NCBI RefSeq assembly: GCF_030445035.2
Contig: NC_080678.1
Location: 116,689,947-116,753,946 of the forward strand
DNA length: 64,000 nucleotides
Reading direction: 5' to 3'
From: Dasypus novemcinctus
Taxonomy: Eukaryota; Chordata; Mammalia; Cingulata; Dasypodidae
Shown here: piece after piece, positions 57,180 to 64,000 of the stretch
Layout: each line of letters opens with the position of its first letter
Position numbering within the stretch: position 1 is the first letter of the stretch
Position numbers and translations under genes: made by a program
The notes under the pieces: generated by a model
What the model saw: the letters and a program-made list of their open reading frames with translations, nothing else
Told to the model about the DNA's origin: nothing
Databases searched by the model: none

Positions 57180-59084
57180 GTATATCAGTCAGGGTTCTTG
57201 GACTCTTCCAGGTGAACCATGCTTGAAGGATGTTGTCTTTGAGAACAGTGTCTGAAAGGATGCCTCAGCGCTGCTTCCAGGAGGCACCCCTGGTACCACC
57301 CAGCCGCACCTTCCACAGGTGAGAACTACGCGGGGCTGCCACCCGCTCCACCACTAGCTCTCCAGTATCTTCCCATAAATCTGGAGCCAGTGGGTCATGT
57401 ATCCTTAACTTCCTCCACTCTATTTTTATTTTTTAAATTATTATTTTTTACGATACATAGATTTCCTCCACTCTTCATCTGTTTTCTTTTGCCTTCAGCA
57501 GCACCTCCTGGTTAGGAGCCTTTATTTAGATTTTATCCAGTTACTCTGGATGTATGGGAATCTGTCCAGTGATCTGGTGGTACAGAATTCTTGGAGTCCA
57601 TCAGTTTTTATCATCAGGCAGGCAGCACTGGGCTGTCCTGGAGAACACCAACATTCTGACCCTGAGTGTTTCAATTGCATTTTTCCTGATAGGACCCATG
57701 GTTCCAGAAAATATTGGAACCTCCTTTTTGCCTGCTCCCTCCACTTTTATGTATTTGTCTTTATATATATATTGTTTCGTTTAGGCAGCTGTTACTTGTT
57801 CTGTTATTTATAGTCAAATCCAAGTGACTTAATCTTTAACTGTTGGATATTGAATATTGCATGCTGAATATTTACAGTGAATCAGAGGTTTACAGTTTAA
57901 TATCATGAAAGAGTTACAATGACATTTGATAAAATCAGTTGTTGGTTTTTTAAGTCCTTATAAAAATCATTGATCTTAACCTGGTAACTTGAGGGAAACC
58001 AGCAGCCAGCTTCAAACTTAGCTGTGAGATTAGGAATAAAGTCAACGAGGCCCTCTGTGATGGTTTGAAGATTTTTATGAATCCCAAGAAGAGGAAGGTT
58101 ATGTTTTGAGCTAATCCATTCCCGTAGGTGTGAGACCCTCAGTGGGTGTGACTCAGCTTGAGTCTCTGTCCTCTCGCTGGGTCTGATACAAACGGAAACC
58201 CACACAGGAAAAGGGGTTCTGCCACTGTGACCCAGCCCCCGGAGAGCGGGGACTCTGGATTCACCTGAAGCTGCAGAAAGGCGGAGAAGCCTCAAGAGCC
58301 CGAGAGGAGGCCCAGCAGGAGACAGGCCCTGGGCCTGGCCACCCACAGCCGAGCTCAGGGGGGTGGAGGCTGTGGGGGGGAGGCAGGGCCTGGCGGAGGC
58401 CGCCGTCTTCACCGCCTGGCAGGATGCTGGGCTCACCAGTGGCTGGCTTGGGTGAGAAAGCACCTGACGGTGCCTCGACTCGGACATTTCACGGCCTTGG
58501 GGAACAGCTTCCAGCTCAGCCCGCAGCATGGCCCCGTCTGAGCCCAGCCACGCTGTGAGCCAGGAGGGGCTGCACAGAGCCTCCCCTGGCTGCAGGGCCC
58601 GCGCCCACTTCCCTGCATGCCCAGAAACCCTGAGCTTTCTGGAAGCGTGACAAGGTTCCCTGGCGATTCGGCTGCTGGGGTCACTTTCAAACACTACAGT
58701 GTTTGTTCATCAAAAGACGCCACTCAAGAGAGTGAAGAGCAGGGCCCAGAGAGGAAGGGGGTATCTGCTGCCTGCATCCCTGGCACAAGGCAGGTGTCCA
58801 GAATATAAAAAGGACCTCTGCAGAAAGAGAAGGGGAGACGGACGGGCAGGTGATGGGCAGAGGGCTCGCAGAGGTGGTCTGGGGGTCCTGAGAGACTCGA
58901 GGTTCTTGGAGCAGGTGACGAGGCGCTTGGCATCTCCTCTCCACAGGGAAGGGCAAATTCAAGCCACACGCTGCCTAGAATGGCTACAATTAAGCAAACT
59001 GATGGGAGAGAAATCCTTACAGTCTTTCTGGAAAACTAACAGTTTGGCAGCATCAACTTAAAACTGAGCCTTTGCATATGACAT
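57180..59084. other. Unassigned stretch with LTR-like beginnings
   Basis: TATATCAGTCAGGGTTCTTGG near 57180 and TGTGATGGTTTGAAG at 58056, followed by an AATCCATTCCCGTAGGTGTGA block, resemble starts of ERV-L/MaLR LTRs, but ends and duplications could not be fixed. Between 58150 and 58950 the sequence is GC-rich without a convincing exon. Confidence 0.35.
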
Positions 59085-59620
59085 GGCAAGTGCGCGTGTA
59101 GCTGAGACATTTTCATATATGTCTTTTTATCATGTTGAGGAAATTTCCTTCTATTCCTAGCATTCTGGTTTTTTTTTTAATCAAAAAAGGGTGCTGCATT
59201 TTGTCAAATGCCTCTTCTGCATCAATTGAGATGATGGGTTTTTCTTTTATTCTGTTAGGTGGTGTATTACGTTCATTTATTTTCTTATGCTGCGCTACCC
59301 TTGAATACTAGGCATAAGTCCCACTTGATCATCGCATATAACTCTTTTAATATGCTGTTGGATTCTGTTTGCTAGTATTTTGTTGAGGATTTTTGCATCT
59401 CTATTGATAAGATATATTGTCTGTAATTTTCTTTTCCTGTGGTATCTTTATCTGGCTCTGGTATAAGGGTGACGTTAGCCTTGTAAAATAAATTAGGGAG
59501 TATTTCCTCTTCAATTTTTTGGAAGAGTTTGAGCAGAATTGGAGTTAACTCTTGGAATGTTTGGTAGAATTCCCCTGTGAAGCCATCAGGTCATGGGCTT
59601 TTCTTTTTTGGGAGATTTTT

Positions 59621-60366
59621 AAAATTAATTTTTATTAGAGAAGTTGTGAGCTTACAGAACAATCATGCATAATATAGCAGTTTGATATGGTTATGAATTC
59701 CAAAAATAGATATTGGATTATGTTTGTAATCAGTCTGTACCTGGGCGTGATTAAGTTATGATTAGGGCTTTGATTGGGCCACGTCATTAGGGTGTTGACT
59801 CACAGAAAAAGGCATGGCAAAGGACAGAGTTGTAGGTTTTCTGATGTTGGAGTTTTGATGTTGGAGTTTGATGCTCAAGTTTTAAGCTGAAGCCCTGGGA
59901 AGTAAGCTCACAGAGGAAAGAAGCCAGCCCCAGGAAGAGAGGAACACTGAGACCAGGAAGAAGCAAGCCCTGGGAAGAGAGGAACCCTGAACCCAGAGAG
60001 AAGCAAGACCCTAGAAGAGAGGAACCCAGGAAGCCTGAACCCTCTCAGATGTTGGCAGCCATCTTGCTCCAACACGTGGCAAAAGACTTTGGTGAAGAAG
60101 TAACTTATGCTTTATGGCCTGGTATCTGTAAGTGCCTACCCCAAATAAATACCCTTTATAAAAACCAACCAATTTCTGGTATGTTGCATCAGCACTCCTT
60201 TGGCTGACTAATACACATAATGTGCAGAATTCCCATACATCACCCCTCCAACACCCTACATTGTTGTGGTATATTTGTTATGAATTATGAAAGAACATCA
60301 TCAGACTATTACAACTATGGTCCACAGCATACACTTCATATATTTTTTCCATACACCCCCTTGTTA
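59621..60366 (-). mobile_element. L1 3' UTR retroposon nested in L1 (contains an LTR)
   Basis: Same family as the insertion at 16079-16727 (GTTGTGAGCTTACAGAACAA at 59644). The 10-bp duplication GGAGATTTTT flanks it. The LTR at 59673-60215 was added later. Confidence 0.65.
59673..60215 (+). mobile_element. Solo LTR of the TGTAGCAG...AATACA family, copy 6
   Basis: Starts TATAGCAGTTTGATATGG (first G changed to A) and ends CTGACTAATACA, with a perfect 5-bp duplication CATAA at 59668-59672 and 60216-60220. Confidence 0.9.
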
Positions 60367-60740
60367 GGAGATTTTTTATTACTGATTCAATCTCTTTACT
60401 AGTAATTGGTTTGTTGAGATCATCTATTCCTTCTTGAATCAATGTAGCTTGTGTGTTTCTAATAATTTGTATATTTCATCTAGGTTAACCTAATTTATTG
60501 GCATAGTGTTGTTCATAGTATCCCTTTATAGACCTTTTTAGTTCAGTGTAGTTGGTAGTAATGGTCGCCTCTTCATTTCTGATTTTCCTTGAGTCCTTCT
60601 TTTTTTTTTTTTTTTGGTCAGTCTAGTTAAAGACTTGTCAATTTTGTTGACCTTTTCAAAGGACTAACTTTTGGTTTAGTTGATTCTTTTTTAAAATACT
60701 TTTTAAACTTAAAATTTAAATTTAAAACTACATGATTTCC

Positions 60741-62131
60741 CTAGGGGAGCAGAGGCAGTCCCCCAAGTGCAGCGGCAAGGACCAAGAAGGAATGAGGGTC
60801 CAACAGTGAGCCCCTGATACTAATGACTATGCTTGTGAGCCTATATGCCTGAAATAAGAACAAGGCCTAGAGCAGCACTGTGCCTGGGAATTTCCTCCTG
60901 ACAGCCTTCATGTTACTCAAATGTGGCCAGTCTCGAAGCCTAACTCAGCATCTAAATGCAATGCCTTCCCCCCAGTGTGGGACATGACACCCGGGGGTGA
61001 GCCTCCCTGGCACCGAGGGATCACTATCAACTAACAACTGATAATGCAACTGGAAAATGACCTTGAATTAAAGGTTTGATGCAGATCAGTAGAATATCCC
61101 TGTCTACATAGAATAATATGACTTTAAAATGCTGTTTGACCTAATGTAAGGGGGAAATAGAAAGGAGAAATGAGTTTATATGGCTATGAGTCTCTAAAAA
61201 AAGAGTCTGGAGGCTGTCAGAAGGATTGCCCTTATGCACAACTGAGCAGAGTCTAAGAGACAGATAAAGTAGATACAATCCCCAGGTATTGGTTCCTCTG
61301 AGGGCTAAAGGGACCCACGGGTTCTATGGTCATGGCAGATAGGGTTCACTGCTATGTCAGATGGCCCTTCTTTGGAGCTGGTGTTTCTGCGTGATGAAAC
61401 TGGACCCAGAGGGGATCTCTTTTCATAAGACTATCATGCTACTTTACTGGAATTGTAGTTGGTATTGGGGTTTAAGATATATTTAGGGGATTGAATCTTT
61501 TTACTGACAATATGATACCCAGGCCCTGAGCCTCAACAGACTCCAGCTCCTACAATCTGATTTATTGGACTCACCTCACTCAGCTAAGATGGAGTTGAAA
61601 AAGGACAATCACCACACCATGGAGCCTAGAGTGCCTACAACTGAAAGCAGGAGGATTGCATCCAGTAACCATGTGGAATCTGAGCCTCCTCTTGACATAG
61701 AGGTGCAACGGACACAACCAATCCAAGGTCCACAGAGAAAAGGTGGCATTGGAGTGGGAAAAGTGGACATGGTGGCTGATGGGTATGGGGAATGGCAGGA
61801 AGAGATGAGATGTGGAGGCGCCTTTGGGACTTGGACTTGCCCTGGATGGTGCTTCAGGGGCAATCACCAGACATTGTAAATCCTCCCAGGGCCCACTGGA
61901 TGGAATGAGGGAGAGTGTGGGCCATGATGTGGACCAATGACCATGAAGTGCAGAGATACCCAGAGATGTACTTACCAGATGCAATGGATGTTCATGATGA
62001 TGGGAGTGAGTGTTGCTGGGGGGGGAGGGGTGCGGTGGGGGTGGTGGGGTTGAATGGTACCTCATATTTTTTTAATGTAATATTTTTACAAAATCAATAA
62101 AAAAAAACATATTACAAAAAAACAAAACAAA
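60741..62131 (+). mobile_element. 1.39-kb poly-A retroposon with G-rich 3' end
   Basis: Bounded by a 17-bp duplication AAAACTACATGATTTCC (60724-60740 and 62132-62148) and ending in an A-rich tail, hence inserted by L1-type retrotransposition. Just before the tail lie a G-rich tract (about 62019-62049) and the GACCTCATATTTTTTTAATG-like terminus. A 104-codon frame (61565-61879) has no recognised domain. It may be a non-autonomous L1 derivative. Confidence 0.75.
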
Positions 62132-62292
62132 AAAACTACATGATTTCCACACCCACCTCACCACCAACACCTCGCGTTTGGTGTGGAACATTTGTTACAA
62201 TTTATGATAGCACTTTAAAAAATAATTATACTATTTTTTAACAGTAGTTACATTTGTGAACATGGATGAAAGATTATTAAAATAGTACTATT

Positions 62293-62694
62293 CCACAGAG
62301 AAAATGTGGAATGGGTGCGGGAACGGTAGCCAGGGTGGCTGCTGGGTGTGGGGAACGGGAGGAAGAGATGAGATGTGGAGGCGTTTTCGGGACGTGGAGT
62401 TGTCCTGGATAGTGCTTCACGGACAATTACGGGACATTATAGAGCCCCCCAGGGCCCACTGGATGGAACGTGAGAGAGTCTGGGCTATGATGTGGACCAT
62501 TGACTATGGGGTGCAGTGATGCTCAGAGATGAACTTACCAGGTGCAATGGATGTGTCATGATGATGGGAGAGAGTGTTGCTGTGGGGGGAGTGGGGGGCG
62601 GGGGCGGTGGGGTTGAATGGGACCTCATATTATTCATAATGTAATTAAAAAATAAATAAATAAATAAATAAATAAAAGAATTTTAAGTAAAAAA
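62293..62694 (+). mobile_element. 5'-truncated second copy of the same retroposon
   Basis: Matches 61745-62090 of the first copy, including the G-rich tract and terminus, followed by (AAAT)n. The 14-bp duplication AAAATAGTACTATT lies at 62279-62292 and 62695-62708. Confidence 0.8.
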
Positions 62695-64000
62695 AAAATA
62701 GTACTATTAACTATTGTCCATAGTTTACACTAGGTATATTCCCTCCATATACCATCCTATTATTAACAATTTATTAGGATAACATTTGTTACAATTCATG
62801 AAGATTCATGAAAGAATAGTACTATTAACGATAGTCCTTTGTCTAAAATAGGGTTCACTATGTTGTGCAGTCCTATGTTTTTACCCTTTAAATCTTGATC
62901 TAGTAACGTATACATCCTAAAGTTTTCCCTTTTAGCCACATTCACCTATATGGTTCAGTGCTGTTGACTGTAAGTACAATAAAATGCTACCATCACTACC
63001 ATCCATGTCCAAACTTTTACCATCAGCCTATATAGAAAATCTGCACAAATTAAGCATCAATTCCCAATTCCCTAACCCCAGTCTATCTCCTGGTAACCTA
63101 TATTCTAGACTTCAACTCCGTGAGTTTGTCTATTAAAATTTGTTCATAACTAAAATGATACAATATTTTTCCTTTTGTGTTTAGCTCTTTTCATTCAACG
63201 TAATGTCCCCAAAGTCCATCCATGTTGTCACATGCATCAGGACTTCATTCCTTTGTACAACTGAATAATATTCTATTGTAAGTATATACCACATTTCCTT
63301 AGGTCTAACTGATTTATTGTATCATTCATGTCTTATACTTCCTTATTGATCTTCTGACTAGATGATCTTTCCATTAGTGAGAGTTTTCCATAATTAATGT
63401 AGAACCATCAATTTCTCCCTTCAAATCTGTATTTTCTTCATATTTTGGGGCTTTGCTGTTAGGTGGGTATATATTTATAGTTTTTACATCTTCTGTTGAG
63501 TTGTCCCCTTAATCATTTTGAAAGGACCATCTTTGTCCCTTGTAACTGTTTTTGAGTTTAAGTCTATTTTATCTGATATTATTATAGCCACCTCAGTTTT
63601 CCTTTGGCTACTACTTGCATAGTATACTTTTTCTCATCCTTTCACTGCCAGATCTTTGACTTTGCAGACAGCATATAGTTGGGTCATGTTTCCTTTATAC
63701 ATTCTGCCAATCCCTGCCTTTTGACTTTTATATTTAAAGTCACTACTGATAATACAAGTCTTTCTTCTGCCTTTTTGTTATTTAACCTTTCTAACTCTTA
63801 TAACTTTTTATCCCTTACTTCCATTAAAACCTACTTTTATATTTCTTTGCTTTCTTGTGTTGTACTATATTGAATGATCCTATCTGGATCTATTTTATGT
63901 CTGTTTTCCTTGTCATAGGGTTAAATTTTAACATCCTAATTATTTAACAATAATATTTGGTTTGAAACCAACTTAACTTCAATAACATGTACATACACTT

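Larger units (their letters stand above)
59085..60690 (-). mobile_element. L1 ORF2 fragment, antisense, with nested insertions
   Basis: Antisense RT-domain sequence (59105-59610 and 60377-60690) corresponds to 18010-18900. An L1 3' UTR piece (59621-60366) sits inside, itself hit by an LTR. Flanking GGAGATTTTT at 59611-59620 and 60367-60376 marks the first insertion. Confidence 0.75.
60691..64000 (-). mobile_element. L1 mosaic, antisense, hosting two retroposons
   Basis: L1 3' UTR-like sequence (60691-60740, 62149-62278, 62709-63300) and antisense ORF2 start sequence (about 63310-64000, comparable with 19440-19920). It runs off the right edge. Confidence 0.65.

Noticed and set aside
57903..58694. 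263-codon - strand frame
   Set aside because: No family recognised; includes LTR-like sequence and GC-rich DNA, and no exon structure supports it.

Overview
This is nuclear DNA from a placental mammal, very probably an armadillo (Xenarthra, most likely Dasypus). Several tRNA-derived SINEs of the armadillo-restricted DAS type occur, along with long L1 stretches, endogenous retroviruses (ERVs), MIRs and a Tigger relic. Genes are sparse and split by introns, and nothing prokaryotic is present.

The anchor gene is S100B on the + strand. It has a probable non-coding exon 1 near 38.67-38.70 kb and two coding exons (41316-41453 and 43785-43925) that together encode a complete 92-residue S100B. The other gene is the 5' end of PRMT2 on the - strand. 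A CpG island at 11.1-12.6 kb holds a probable exon 1, and a short exon at 9.33-9.43 kb carries the first 13 codons. The remaining PRMT2 exons lie beyond the left edge. The divergent PRMT2/S100B layout, about 27 kb promoter to promoter, resembles the order near the human 21q telomere. This makes the window a syntenic PRMT2-S100B intergenic block.

Layout: 0-2.6 kb, broken class II (betaretrovirus-like) provirus on the - strand with LTR, PBS, gag and pro. 2.6-9.1 kb, L1 pieces riddled with DAS SINEs, a solo LTR with a perfect 6-bp target-site duplication (TSD) and another LTR. 9.1-12.6 kb, PRMT2 5' end and CpG island. 12.6-24.1 kb, old L1, a Tigger MITE and two - strand L1s with nested LTRs. 24.1-27.2 kb, SINE and an ERV with a tRNA-Arg-type primer site. 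27.2-31.5 kb, mostly unique DNA with a GC minisatellite and a CpG-rich patch. 31.5-37.5 kb, ERV-L-like remnant with a reverse-transcriptase segment. 37.5-45.1 kb, S100B. 45.2-54.9 kb, a second tRNA-Arg-type ERV with env-like remains and younger insertions. 54.9-59 kb, mostly unique. 59-64 kb, - strand L1 hosting two copies of a G-rich 3'-ended retroposon.

I found no obviously new biological machinery. The most interesting items are a six-copy LTR family with clean TSDs, a 1.39-kb retroposon family with an L1-like G-rich tail, the preserved frameshift heptamer in the broken provirus, and an S100B with a C-terminal Phe-to-Leu change relative to the human protein as I remember it.
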